Below, one piece after another: positions 1 to 7,192 of a DNA stretch of 11,742 bases. Under the pieces are notes generated by a model. The model had not been told where the DNA came from. It worked only from the letters and a program-made list of their open reading frames with translations, and did no database searches. How positions within the stretch are numbered: the stretch's first letter is position 1; each line of letters starts with the position of its first letter. This DNA comes from Desulfobacula sp. (GTDB lineage: Bacteria; Desulfobacterota; Desulfobacteria; Desulfobacterales; Desulfobacteraceae). A program made the position numbers and the translations under genes. Location of the stretch: contig JAABTB010000035.1 of NCBI GenBank assembly GCA_011390085.1, forward strand, positions 1 through 11,742, written 5' to 3'.

Positions 1-1
1 C

Positions 2-994
2 CAGGAAAAATACCTGAAAGACCATGAACCTGTTTTTATAGGTGAAAGCAAGCATATTGAAGATATCATGGATTTTATCCATACCGTGGCCAAAAGTCCG
101 GACACCCCCATCATGATCATGGGAGAGACCGGCACGGGAAAAGAATTGATCGCCAAGGCCATCCATGCCAGAAGCACATTATTTCAGGGGCCTTTCATTG
201 CAGTGAACTGCTCGGCATTTCCGGATGAACTCATTGAGAGCGAACTGTTCGGCTATGATGAAGGCGCCTTTTCCGGGGCAAAAAAACAAGGCAAAAAAGG
301 ACTCATTGAGGAAGCGGACAACGGGACCCTTTTTCTGGATGAGGTGGCGGATCTGAGCCTTGCCGGGCAGGCCAAACTCCTGCGTTTTCTTGAAAGCGGT
401 GAATTTTACAAAGTCGGCAGTACAAAAAAGCATACGGTCAAGGTGAGAATCGTATCGGCCACCAATAAGAACCTGGAAGAGCTTATGGAAAAAGACCTTT
501 TCAGAAAAGACCTTTTTTTCAGACTCTGCGTTGTCAAGGCAAAGATTCCTTCCCTGAATGAAAGGAAAGAAGACATCCCGACCCTGGCCAGATATTTTTT
601 ATTTCAGTTCAATGAAAAATTTAAAAAAAATGTCGTTGCCATCTCCCTGGAAGCCGAGAATCTTCTGCTCTCCCACCCATTTACCGGAAATGTCCGGGAA
701 CTCAAAAACATCATCGAACGGGCTGCTCTGATTGCAAAAACCGGCACGCTTACCGGGGAAGATCTGGGGATTCAGGAGCCGCTACCGACCGGGAGCCCGA
801 CCTTGGATGGAATAGAAAACCTTTCCGTCAGCATACCGGAACAGGGGCTGAATCTGACCGGACTGCTGGAAAATATTGAGAAAAAATATATGGAGCAAGC
901 CTTATTGCTGACCCGGGGCAATGAAAGCAAGGCTGCCAGGCTCCTGAAAATGAATCACCATACCTTCAGGTACAAATTAAAAAAAATAAATTAA
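2..994 (+). CDS. Sigma-54-dependent transcriptional activator, AAA+ and Fis-type HTH domains (5' end outside window)
   Basis: Activates RNA polymerase carrying sigma-54 by ATP hydrolysis. The frame is open to the left edge (330 residues visible). The first ATG, at 68, lies inside the AAA+ domain, so the true start and any N-terminal sensory or receiver domain are outside the window. Visible in order: the start of the AAA+ domain (FIGES), Walker A GETGTGKE (nt 122-145), the sigma-54-contacting loop as GAFSGA instead of GAFTGA (Ser codon 272-274), Walker B GTLFLDEV (Asp codon 338-340), the sensor I region SATNKN, the arginine-rich FRKDLFFRL segment, and a C-terminal Fis-like helix-turn-helix (NESKAARLLKMNHHTFRYKL). 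The gene converges on the minus-strand kinase gene and their stop codons overlap by 4 bp. A -24/-12 promoter at the other end of the window is a plausible target, which is inference. The family call is firm; the target is not. Confidence 0.95.
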   Translation, partial: QEKYLKDHEPVFIGESKHIEDIMDFIHTVAKSPDTPIMIMGETGTGKELIAKAIHARSTLFQGPFIAVNCSAFPDELIESELFGYDEGAFSGAKKQGKKGLIEEADNGTLFLDEVADLSLAGQAKLLRFLESGEFYKVGSTKKHTVKVRIVSATNKNLEELMEKDLFRKDLFFRLCVVKAKIPSLNERKEDIPTLARYFLFQFNEKFKKNVVAISLEAENLLLSHPFTGNVRELKNIIERAALIAKTGTLTGEDLGIQEPLPTGSPTLDGIENLSVSIPEQGLNLTGLLENIEKKYMEQALLLTRGNESKAARLLKMNHHTFRYKLKKIN

Positions 995-2493
995 AATGGA
1001 TACTCGGATTTCGGGAAGATCACTTTAAAGCAGGAGCCTTTTCCTTCGGTGCTCTCAACCTCAATAGTGCCGTTGTGGGCCTCGACAATGCTTTTGACAA
1101 TGGCAAGCCCGAGACCGGTACCGTTAATATACCGGGTCTTTTCGTTTTTCACCCGAAAAAACCGATCAAAGATATGCTCCTGATCCGCTGCCGGAATTCC
1201 GAACCCGGTATCCGACACCTGGATGGCCACGCAATCGTTTTTTTCATCGGCCCAGACCTCAATCTTTCCGCCGCTGGGGCTATACCGGATGGCGTTGGAA
1301 ATCAGATTGGACACCACCTCTTCGATATTGACCCGGTTGCCCATCATCCGCGCCCCTTTTGCCGTCTCCTTCAAGACCAGGCGGATAGACTTGGCATCGG
1401 CGGTTTCCCTGTAAGAGATCACCTGGTCCCGGATCAGCTCATACACATTTAAAGCCTCCCTGTCCTGGTTAATGAGCCCTGATTCAATTTTGGAAAGATC
1501 CAAAAGTTCGGTTGAAAGCGTGGTTAAAGAGGTAATGCGATCGGAAATCCGGTTCAGGATCTCTTTCTGTTTTTCCGTTAATTCCCCGGCCAGACCGTCC
1601 AGAACCACATTCAACTGCATGAGAACGGAATTCAACGGACTTTTAATCTCATGGGCCACCATGGAAACAAAATCCGATTTCATCTGGTCGATCTTCTTTA
1701 AGGCCGTAATATCATGGAAAACCGTAACCGATCCAAGATTTCTATTCAACCGGTCCCTGAACGGAATACTGCGGATACCGATGATCATTTCGTCTTTCCC
1801 CTTGGAAAAGGGCACAACCATTTCATCGGTGATTTCTGCAAAAGTATCCTCGGGTTGATGAATGGCCCTTTCGATCATGTCCAGCAGCCGGGGTTCTGTG
1901 ATGAATTCGGATATGTCATGGCCGATGACCAAGGTTTTCCGGCATCCGATCATTTTTAAAAATGCAGGATTTGCCAGGGCGATCCGTTTCTGGTTATCCG
2001 TGGTCAGGACCCCGTCACTCAGGGAATTGATCATGACCCGCATCCGGGACTTTTCCGTTGCAATATCCTGAAGGGTCCTTATAAATTCAATGGCTTTGCA
2101 GATCACCACCCTCAGTTCCTGGGGGGAAAATGGCTTTGACAAAAAATCAAAGGCTCCTTTTTTCATGGTTTCAACCGAATGTTCAAGGGTGGCATAGCCG
2201 GTGATGACAATGACGACCGTATCCGGGTGGCGGGCTTTGAGATCCGTCAGAACATCCAGCCCGGACATGCCCGGCATCATCAGATCTAGAAGAACAATGT
2301 CAAAATGCTTTTCTTCTATCCTCTTCAACCCTTTGATGCCGTTTTCAGCAATTTCAACATCACAGCCTTCATCGGTCAGCAGTCTTTTACAGGCCGCCTG
2401 GATCCGGGCCTCATCATCCACCACCAATACCCTGGGCTGAAAAGAAATATTTTGTGCACACGCTTTAATGGAATTCATGGTTTGATCATTCAT
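991..2493 (-). CDS. Receiver-PAS-histidine kinase (N-terminal REC, cytosolic)
   Basis: A 500-residue signalling protein without visible membrane segments or signal peptide, so probably cytosolic. The N-terminal receiver (about 20-135) has the acidic pair D26/D27, phospho-acceptor D70 (LLDLMMPG), T98 and K120. A PAS domain (about 150-265) follows. Then come HisKA with H281 in VAHEIKSPL and an HATPase with N400 in the N box, DTGFGIP (428-434) and GTGLGLA (458-464). All catalytic residues are present, so it should be an active kinase that is itself controlled by phosphorylation of its receiver. The start at 2493 lies 28 bp after the stop of the upstream kinase gene and has no clear Shine-Dalgarno. 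A second ATG five codons in is equally possible. It is the last gene of the minus-strand run; its TAA shares bases with the stop of the convergent sigma-54 activator. Its input signal is unknown. Confidence 0.93.
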   Translation of the reverse strand: MNDQTMNSIKACAQNISFQPRVLVVDDEARIQAACKRLLTDEGCDVEIAENGIKGLKRIEEKHFDIVLLDLMMPGMSGLDVLTDLKARHPDTVVIVITGYATLEHSVETMKKGAFDFLSKPFSPQELRVVICKAIEFIRTLQDIATEKSRMRVMINSLSDGVLTTDNQKRIALANPAFLKMIGCRKTLVIGHDISEFITEPRLLDMIERAIHQPEDTFAEITDEMVVPFSKGKDEMIIGIRSIPFRDRLNRNLGSVTVFHDITALKKIDQMKSDFVSMVAHEIKSPLNSVLMQLNVVLDGLAGELTEKQKEILNRISDRITSLTTLSTELLDLSKIESGLINQDREALNVYELIRDQVISYRETADAKSIRLVLKETAKGARMMGNRVNIEEVVSNLISNAIRYSPSGGKIEVWADEKNDCVAIQVSDTGFGIPAADQEHIFDRFFRVKNEKTRYINGTGLGLAIVKSIVEAHNGTIEVESTEGKGSCFKVIFPKSEYPF

Positions 2494-2521
2494 TATAATA
2501 ACAATCTATTGTATTGACAGG

Positions 2522-4057
2522 TTATGGTTTACACAAGAAAGGACCTTCTTCCGATGCAATATACATGGGGAATTCAATAATAAAGGTGGTTCCTTTGGTG
2601 CTGGTTCGTTTAACGGAAATTTTTGCCTCATGCTCTTCCAGGATGCCGTAAACAATGCTCAGGCCAAGGCCTGTGCTTTTCCCGACTTCCTTTGTGGTAA
2701 AAAAGGGGTCAAAAATCTTGGATAAATTTTCATGGGGGATTCCCTTTCCCGTGTCTTTCACCTCCAGAAAAAGCTTTTTTAAAAATTTTTCCTTATAGGT
2801 AATCAGGGTGATGGTGCCTTCCCCATCCATGGCATCGGCCGCATTGATGATCAGATTGATCAATACCTGGTTCAGCTTGTTGGTATCGGCCAGCAGCAGC
2901 ATCATGTCTTCGGACAGATTTTTTTCGATGTGGATATTCCTGAATTTTTTCTGGTCCCGGATCAGGGTCAGGCTCTTTTCAACCACCTCGTTCAGGTGAA
3001 CAATATTCTTGGCGGTTCCTTCTCTGCGGCTATATACGAGAAGGCTTTTAACGATTTCCCTGCATCGTTCTGCATCCTCAAGAACACATTTCAAATCTTC
3101 CTCCAGATCCTTATCCAGATCTTTTCGCTCTAAAAGGAGACCGGCATAAAACAAGATCCCGGTCAGCGGATTATTGATCTCATGGGCCACGCCGGCTGCC
3201 AACTGCCCGAGGGAAGCCATTTTTTCCGACCGGGCCAGTTGTTTCTGGGCGAGTTTCAATTCCTTTTCAACCTTGAGCTTGTCCTTTAAATCGTTATAAA
3301 TGGCCATGGTGGCGGATTCATTCCCCTTTTCATCATAAATAATGGCCGCGGACATCTCGACTTCGATTTCCTCTCCGTGCGCATTGACAATGGTGGTCCT
3401 GGGGATCAGGAGTTTCCCCTGGCCCCCGATTTTTTCATCCCGCAACATCCTCATGATTTTCTTGGCTTTTCCCGGAGGATACAATTGCTCGGTATGACGG
3501 ATCTTGCCTTCCCCGCCGTTATAATCACCAAACAACTCTTTGGCCACGGAATTCATCAAATTGATATTGCCCTGCCGGTCAGCGGCAACAATGGCGCTGG
3601 CGGAAGAATGGATGACCCGGGTGATGAATTCCTGGGCGCCGTGCAATTGGTTTTCAAGGGATTTGGTCTGGGTGATATCCCTTATGCTGCCGATCACATA
3701 GGCCACTTCCCCATGGTCATCCAGGATCGGAGAAAAGATTCTTTCCTCCCACCGGTAATGGCGCTTGAGGGCAAAGCTATGATCCTTTTTATCTTTAAGA
3801 ACTTTAGAGATGGTGCATTGCTCTGTTTCGCAAGGGGTGTCTTTATAAAGAAAGATATGAAAACACTTTTTCCCGTAAATTTCCTTAAAAGACAGGTTAA
3901 AGGTTTCATAAAATTTTCTATTCGCCCCCATGAGGGTTCTATCAGGAGAAATAATCACGCTGGGATAGGACAAAGAATCAAAGACCCTTGTCCGCCAATC
4001 CAACCCATCTTTCTCTAATTCCGGCGCTAATTCCGGTGATATTTCCGATTCTTTCAT
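2522..4057 (-). CDS. PAS-PAS sensor histidine kinase, NtrB-like
   Basis: A 511-residue soluble kinase with two PAS regions (about 22-130 and 143-258), a short coiled-coil-like linker (about 258-280), HisKA with H292 (GVAHEINNPL) and an HATPase with N401/N405, DTGKGIP (435-441) and STGLGLS (461-467). The HEINNPL box and the FDPFFTTK segment are typical of kinases that partner sigma-54 activators (NtrB group), which fits the activator at the left end of the window. PAS1 carries a cysteine group, C65, C76 and C81 (GKKCF, DTPCETEQC), a pattern I recall from many deltaproteobacterial PAS kinases; a redox or metal role is only a guess. The start is supported by AAGGG a few bases upstream of the ATG. 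It lies 20 bp after the ACT-like protein gene and 28 bp before the next kinase, so the three are probably co-transcribed. Confidence 0.94.
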   Translation of the reverse strand: MKESEISPELAPELEKDGLDWRTRVFDSLSYPSVIISPDRTLMGANRKFYETFNLSFKEIYGKKCFHIFLYKDTPCETEQCTISKVLKDKKDHSFALKRHYRWEERIFSPILDDHGEVAYVIGSIRDITQTKSLENQLHGAQEFITRVIHSSASAIVAADRQGNINLMNSVAKELFGDYNGGEGKIRHTEQLYPPGKAKKIMRMLRDEKIGGQGKLLIPRTTIVNAHGEEIEVEMSAAIIYDEKGNESATMAIYNDLKDKLKVEKELKLAQKQLARSEKMASLGQLAAGVAHEINNPLTGILFYAGLLLERKDLDKDLEEDLKCVLEDAERCREIVKSLLVYSRREGTAKNIVHLNEVVEKSLTLIRDQKKFRNIHIEKNLSEDMMLLLADTNKLNQVLINLIINAADAMDGEGTITLITYKEKFLKKLFLEVKDTGKGIPHENLSKIFDPFFTTKEVGKSTGLGLSIVYGILEEHEAKISVKRTSTKGTTFIIEFPMYIASEEGPFLCKP

Positions 4058-4077
4058 TTTACCCTTCCGTATAAGGC

Positions 4078-5016
4078 CTATGGATTTTCAAACACATCTT
4101 TTAATGCCTGTTCCGCCGATTCACCCCTGGCTCTGGACAAAACCATACAGATACTGGCGCCGGTGCAGCCGGCCTGTAACACAGGAATGTCATGCTGAGA
4201 CAGGCATTTGAGAGCGCGGCTCATGATCCCGTAACGGTCTCCGAAATGGGGCCCGTAAAAACTCAACAATTCGGCAGGACACAACATTCCCCCAGGGTTG
4301 TCATCGGGCTTGCCTGTGACCGGATACAGATGGATCCGTTGATCCGGGGTCATATAGGCCGTTATATGAGAAAAGCGTTCCCCTTTTCCCTGTTTCTCAA
4401 GTTTTTTTCCAAACCCTGACAGGTCTTCAAAAGTAAATTCATATCCTTTCAGGTACACATCTTTTATCAATGTCATCCCATAGGTCTTGATTCTTTCTTC
4501 CACATAAGTAGCACGGGTTTCAGGATATTTTTTTTTGATAAACAAGGCCAGTTCATCATTTTCTTCCTGTTCAAAGGGGGCATGGGAATCCGGCAGATCA
4601 AATCCCGTGGACAGCAGGTGGATGAGCCTGGCCACCTGGGATTCACGGGCCACAAAGGTCAGCATGGAATGAGAGGACACCAGATAGTGGAAGCCCAGTT
4701 TCCGGGTCCCCAGCATATGCAGCAAGGCCCCTAGAAATTCAAGATTGTAATGGTGAGGATACACCGACAGGGTACAGACATCGGGAAGGCACTGCCACTG
4801 GGCGTTTTTGTTGACCAGTTGTCCGAAATACGTTGAAGCAAGGGTTCCCGACACAAAGGGGCGCTCGCTCAGCGTGCTGAGCACCATACAGACCATATTC
4901 ATCTTGCCGGATTCCAGCACCTCATAAAGAGGCGGAGAAGACGGAAAATCTTCCTGGGTCACCTGGATAAATTTTCTGTTCAGTCGGATCCCATTTATTT
5001 TAAATGACCCTGTCAT
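4078..5016 (-). CDS. Conserved protein of unknown function with two possible ACT-like segments
   Basis: A 312-residue protein I cannot assign to a named family. Two stretches have the look of aspartokinase-type ACT domains, small ligand-binding regulatory folds: residues about 80-142 (from TLSVYPHHYN to LLSTGFDLP) and about 252-311 (from GDRYGIMSRAL through HDIPVLQAGCTGASI to ALKDVFE). The second is the better match. No kinase or other catalytic domain is visible. It is cytosolic by composition, with no signal peptide or membrane helix. It sits between the stand-alone receiver gene and two histidine kinases, so an input or ligand-sensing role in that circuit is a reasonable guess. The ATG at 5016 has only a weak, distant GGAA upstream. 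The frame stays open upstream through the hairpin without another ATG, so a non-ATG start further up is not excluded. Confidence 0.6.
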   Translation of the reverse strand: MTGSFKINGIRLNRKFIQVTQEDFPSSPPLYEVLESGKMNMVCMVLSTLSERPFVSGTLASTYFGQLVNKNAQWQCLPDVCTLSVYPHHYNLEFLGALLHMLGTRKLGFHYLVSSHSMLTFVARESQVARLIHLLSTGFDLPDSHAPFEQEENDELALFIKKKYPETRATYVEERIKTYGMTLIKDVYLKGYEFTFEDLSGFGKKLEKQGKGERFSHITAYMTPDQRIHLYPVTGKPDDNPGGMLCPAELLSFYGPHFGDRYGIMSRALKCLSQHDIPVLQAGCTGASICMVLSRARGESAEQALKDVFENP

Positions 5017-5049
5017 TTTGAAAATCTGATTTCCACGGCTTACGGCAAG

Positions 5050-5094
5050 ACCGGAACGGCGGAGAAGGTCACAAGGCTTTTCCGCCGTTCCGGT
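5050..5094 (-). repeat. Strong intercistronic inverted repeat (RNA hairpin) between receiver gene and signalling genes
   Basis: The arms 5050-5063 (ACCGGAACGGCGGA on the plus strand) and 5081-5094 (TCCGCCGTTCCGGT) are perfect reverse complements, giving a 14-bp GC-rich stem. After one C-A mismatch in the minus-strand RNA, three more pairs (5065-5067 with 5077-5079) leave a 9-nt loop. It begins 39 nt after the receiver stop codon and ends 33 nt before the next start. No T-tract follows on either strand (minus continues TCTTGCCGTA), so it is not a standard intrinsic terminator. A role as an mRNA 3' stabiliser, processing site or partial terminator lowering expression of the sensor genes is inferred. 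Confidence 0.8.
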
Positions 5095-5133
5095 ATGCTG
5101 GAATTGAACAATGGCTGTTTTGTAAACTGCCCG

Positions 5134-5523
5134 CTATCCGTTGCAATAATCGTTGACGATTCCCATCAGTTTATCCAGGTCAATGGGTTTGGGAATATAG
5201 TCATCGGCCAGGGTGGTTTTGCCGTCATGATGGGTATAGCTGGTCGTTCGAACAGAATCGGCCACTGCCGTCAAGAGCACCACGACAATCCCTTTCAGGG
5301 CATCACTCTTTTTGATTTCATCGCATACTTCCCAGCCGTTTTTTCTCGGCATCATGACGTCCAGGATCATGAGAAAGGGTTTTTCCTCTTTTATCTTTTC
5401 CATGGCTTCCACGCCGTCATAGGCTCTGGCAACTCTGTAACCCGTTGCCTCCAGCTTCATTGAAACCGCTTCCACCAAATCAGGATCATCATCCACGACT
5501 AAAATAAGTTTGTTTGTACTCAT
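5134..5523 (-). CDS. Stand-alone response regulator receiver domain (CheY-like)
   Basis: A 129-residue single receiver domain with no output domain. It has acidic residues D11-D13, phospho-acceptor D55 (ILDVMMPRKNGWEV), T85 and K112 (IPKP). The T85-K112 distance is about five residues longer than in CheY. The extra residues fall in the beta4-alpha4-beta5 face (region SYTHHDGKTTLADD) and include a His pair. The frame extends to an ATG at 5631, but that would overlap metF and add an unrelated 36-residue tail. The ATG at 5523 has an excellent AAAAGGAG seven bases upstream and starts directly at the receiver fold. It lies 40 bp after metF and before the hairpin, so it probably shares the metabolic transcript. 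It likely shuttles phosphate between the kinases in this window, or acts by protein contact. Partner unknown. Confidence 0.92.
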   Translation of the reverse strand: MSTNKLILVVDDDPDLVEAVSMKLEATGYRVARAYDGVEAMEKIKEEKPFLMILDVMMPRKNGWEVCDEIKKSDALKGIVVVLLTAVADSVRTTSYTHHDGKTTLADDYIPKPIDLDKLMGIVNDYCNG

Positions 5524-5530
5524 TGTTTTA

Positions 5531-5538
5531 CTCCTTTT
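5531..5538 (-). promoter_or_regulatory. Ribosome binding site fixing the receiver start
   Basis: The minus strand reads AAAAGGAG followed by a 7-nt spacer and ATG at 5523. This site rules out the longer open frame starting at 5631. Confidence 0.85.
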
Positions 5539-5563
5539 GATTATCTTGAGAGTTTTATAAATT

Positions 5564-6487
5564 CTAAACTGCAGGTCTTGGAAATAATCCTGCCTTTTCA
5601 ACAATCTGGGGAACTTTTTCTTCCCATTCAATGGCCATGATATGAAATCCGTGAACCCCTTTGACTTCTTTTAATCTCTGGATGGATTCCACGGCTATTT
5701 TTATCCCTTCTTCAGGTTGTTCCGCTTTGCTCACCCCTTCAAGGCGTTTGATGACCTCATCGGGCACATCCATGCCCGGGACCTTGTTTTTCATATATTT
5801 GGCCATGCCGGCGGATTTCATGGGAGTGATCCCGGCCAGAAGGTAGACCTTTTCATTGAGCCCCCGGTCACACACCATTTCCATAAATTTCTCAAATTTG
5901 TCCAGATTGAAAATACATTGGGTCTGGACAAAATCCGCACCGGCCTTAATTTTTTTGGCCAGCCGGCTGACCCTCAGGTCAAAGGGTTCTGCAAAGGGGT
6001 TGGAAGCTGCGCCGACAAACATTTTCGGGGGACAGTCAATATCGGCACCCCCCTGGAATTTACCCTCATCCCGCATTTTTTGAACCATCCGGACCAGTTG
6101 GACCGAGTCCAGGTCATATACGCTTTTGGCTGTGGCATGGTCCCCGAATTTCGGATGGTCCCCGGAAAGACACAGCATGGTATTGATCCCGAGGGAATAG
6201 GCGCCGATAATATCACTCTGCATGGCCAGGCGGTTCCGGTCCCGGGTCACCATCTGCAGGATGGGGTCCATTCCCATTTGCTTAATGATCACACCGGCTG
6301 CCCAACTGGACATCCGGACCATGGCGGTCTGGTTGTCCGTCACATTCACGGCATCCACATGATCTTTTAAAAGACCGGCCTTTTCTCTTACCTTTTCAGG
6401 ACGGGCCCCGCGCGGAGGGCCGCATTCCGAGGTCACAGCCAGATTTCCCGATGTCAATATCCTTTCCAGCTTGCTCTCAGTCTTCAT
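5564..6487 (-). CDS. metF: 5,10-methylenetetrahydrofolate reductase, MetF catalytic subunit
   Basis: Catalyses interconversion of methylene- and methyl-tetrahydrofolate in the methyl branch of the Wood-Ljungdahl pathway (oxidative direction if the host oxidises acetate or one-carbon units). The 307-residue length fits a MetF TIM barrel. Residues matching the well-studied E. coli enzyme are visible: E21 in SECGPPRG (E. coli Glu28), D110 in LSGDHP (Asp120) and Q190 in FVQTQCIF (Gln183). NVTDN (48-52) and TRDRNR (81-86) are also typical. FMN or FAD is the expected cofactor. The ATG overlaps the metV stop (ATGA), and AAAGGA sits 9 nt upstream. The adjacent metV, mvhD and hdrA indicate that its electrons pass through MetV to HdrA-MvhD rather than directly to NAD(P)H. 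This electron route is known from acetogens such as Moorella and is inferred here. Confidence 0.93.
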   Translation of the reverse strand: MKTESKLERILTSGNLAVTSECGPPRGARPEKVREKAGLLKDHVDAVNVTDNQTAMVRMSSWAAGVIIKQMGMDPILQMVTRDRNRLAMQSDIIGAYSLGINTMLCLSGDHPKFGDHATAKSVYDLDSVQLVRMVQKMRDEGKFQGGADIDCPPKMFVGAASNPFAEPFDLRVSRLAKKIKAGADFVQTQCIFNLDKFEKFMEMVCDRGLNEKVYLLAGITPMKSAGMAKYMKNKVPGMDVPDEVIKRLEGVSKAEQPEEGIKIAVESIQRLKEVKGVHGFHIMAIEWEEKVPQIVEKAGLFPRPAV

Positions 6488-7152
6488 AATACCAAATCCT
6501 TTCTGACTATTTTTCTGGGGCCGCCGCCGCCGGAAGTCCGCCAGTCTTTTGCTTCCATGAGTTCTTCATAGCGTTTCTCCATGCCGAGAGCCTTTAATCT
6601 CTCCCAGATCAGACACCAGGCGCAATCCACATCCGGTGAAATTTCACATTTGCCGCCACAGGTCCCGCCACAGGGGCCATTGAAGAGGCTTTTGGAACAC
6701 CGGGCCACCGGGCAGATACCGCCCGTTATCCCCAGAAGGCAATCCCCGCATCCCCGGCATCGTTCCGACCATATGCCCTGGGATTCAGACGCACCCATAA
6801 AAAGAGTATTGACGGCCGGGAATATCGGCATTTCCTTATACCGCGCGGCCAGGGTTTGAACCCCGCAGCCGCAGGCCATGGACAGAACCGCATCCGTCCG
6901 GTTGATGTCCGATGCCAGTTCCTCAACATATTCAGGATCACATTGTCTTTCCAACGTAATTTCTTTAATCTCTATGGTCTTGCCCTGTTTCATGCTGTTC
7001 AGTCGAAGGGCGGATGCCAACAGGCCGACTTCTTTACGGCCGCCTGCAGCACAGACCGTCACGCATTCATTACACCCCACAAGAAAAATCCGGTCATAGG
7101 GTTCAATATATCCTATGATTTCCTCTAACGGTTTTTGTTCAGCAGTTATCAT
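6484..7152 (-). CDS. metV: MetV, cysteine-rich iron-sulfur/zinc subunit of methylenetetrahydrofolate reductase
   Basis: Small partner of MetF that passes electrons between the flavin of MetF and an electron-transfer module. It has 222 residues and 16 cysteines: an N-terminal C27-x2-C30-x3-C34 (VGCNECVTVC), C71, C94/C96 (ACGCG), and a dense C-terminal set at C132, C135, C138, C147, C152, C161, C165, C169, C177 and C180, matching the MetV / MTHFR C-terminal family. Cluster and metal content cannot be read from sequence alone. The frame is open to an ATG at 7278, inside mvhD by 86 bp. The ATG at 7152 is preferred because GGAG lies 8 nt upstream, it gives the usual family length, and it begins just before the conserved domain. 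The stop overlaps the metF start as ATGA, implying translational coupling and a 1:1 complex. Confidence 0.9.
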   Translation of the reverse strand: MITAEQKPLEEIIGYIEPYDRIFLVGCNECVTVCAAGGRKEVGLLASALRLNSMKQGKTIEIKEITLERQCDPEYVEELASDINRTDAVLSMACGCGVQTLAARYKEMPIFPAVNTLFMGASESQGIWSERCRGCGDCLLGITGGICPVARCSKSLFNGPCGGTCGGKCEISPDVDCAWCLIWERLKALGMEKRYEELMEAKDWRTSGGGGPRKIVRKDLVL

Positions 7153-7160
7153 ATCTGTAT

Positions 7161-7164
7161 CTCC
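7161..7164 (-). promoter_or_regulatory. Ribosome binding site deciding the metV start
   Basis: GGAG on the minus strand, 8 nt before the ATG at 7152, in the 40-bp gap after mvhD. It supports the shorter MetV over the frame starting inside mvhD at 7278. Confidence 0.65.
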
Positions 7165-7192
7165 GAAAATCGGGTCATCCTTTTGGATGCCC

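Noticed and set aside
2494..2521. TATAAT-like and TTGACA-like strings in the 28-bp gap between the two kinase genes.
   Set aside because: The strings lie on the wrong strand or overlap the start codon and do not have promoter spacing; co-transcription is simpler.
3377..4018. Plus-strand open frame of 213 codons opposite the NtrB-like kinase gene.
   Set aside because: It is antisense to a gene with complete kinase motifs, has no recognisable domain and is best explained as a shadow frame.
5524..5631. N-terminal extension of the receiver protein to an ATG at 5631 (165 residues).
   Set aside because: It would overlap metF by 68 bp and adds a basic tail not seen in receivers; the AAAAGGAG site fits the ATG at 5523.
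5717..6370. Plus-strand open frame of 217 codons opposite metF.
   Set aside because: It mirrors a confident MetF gene; its His/Pro/Gly-rich composition is what an antisense frame would give.
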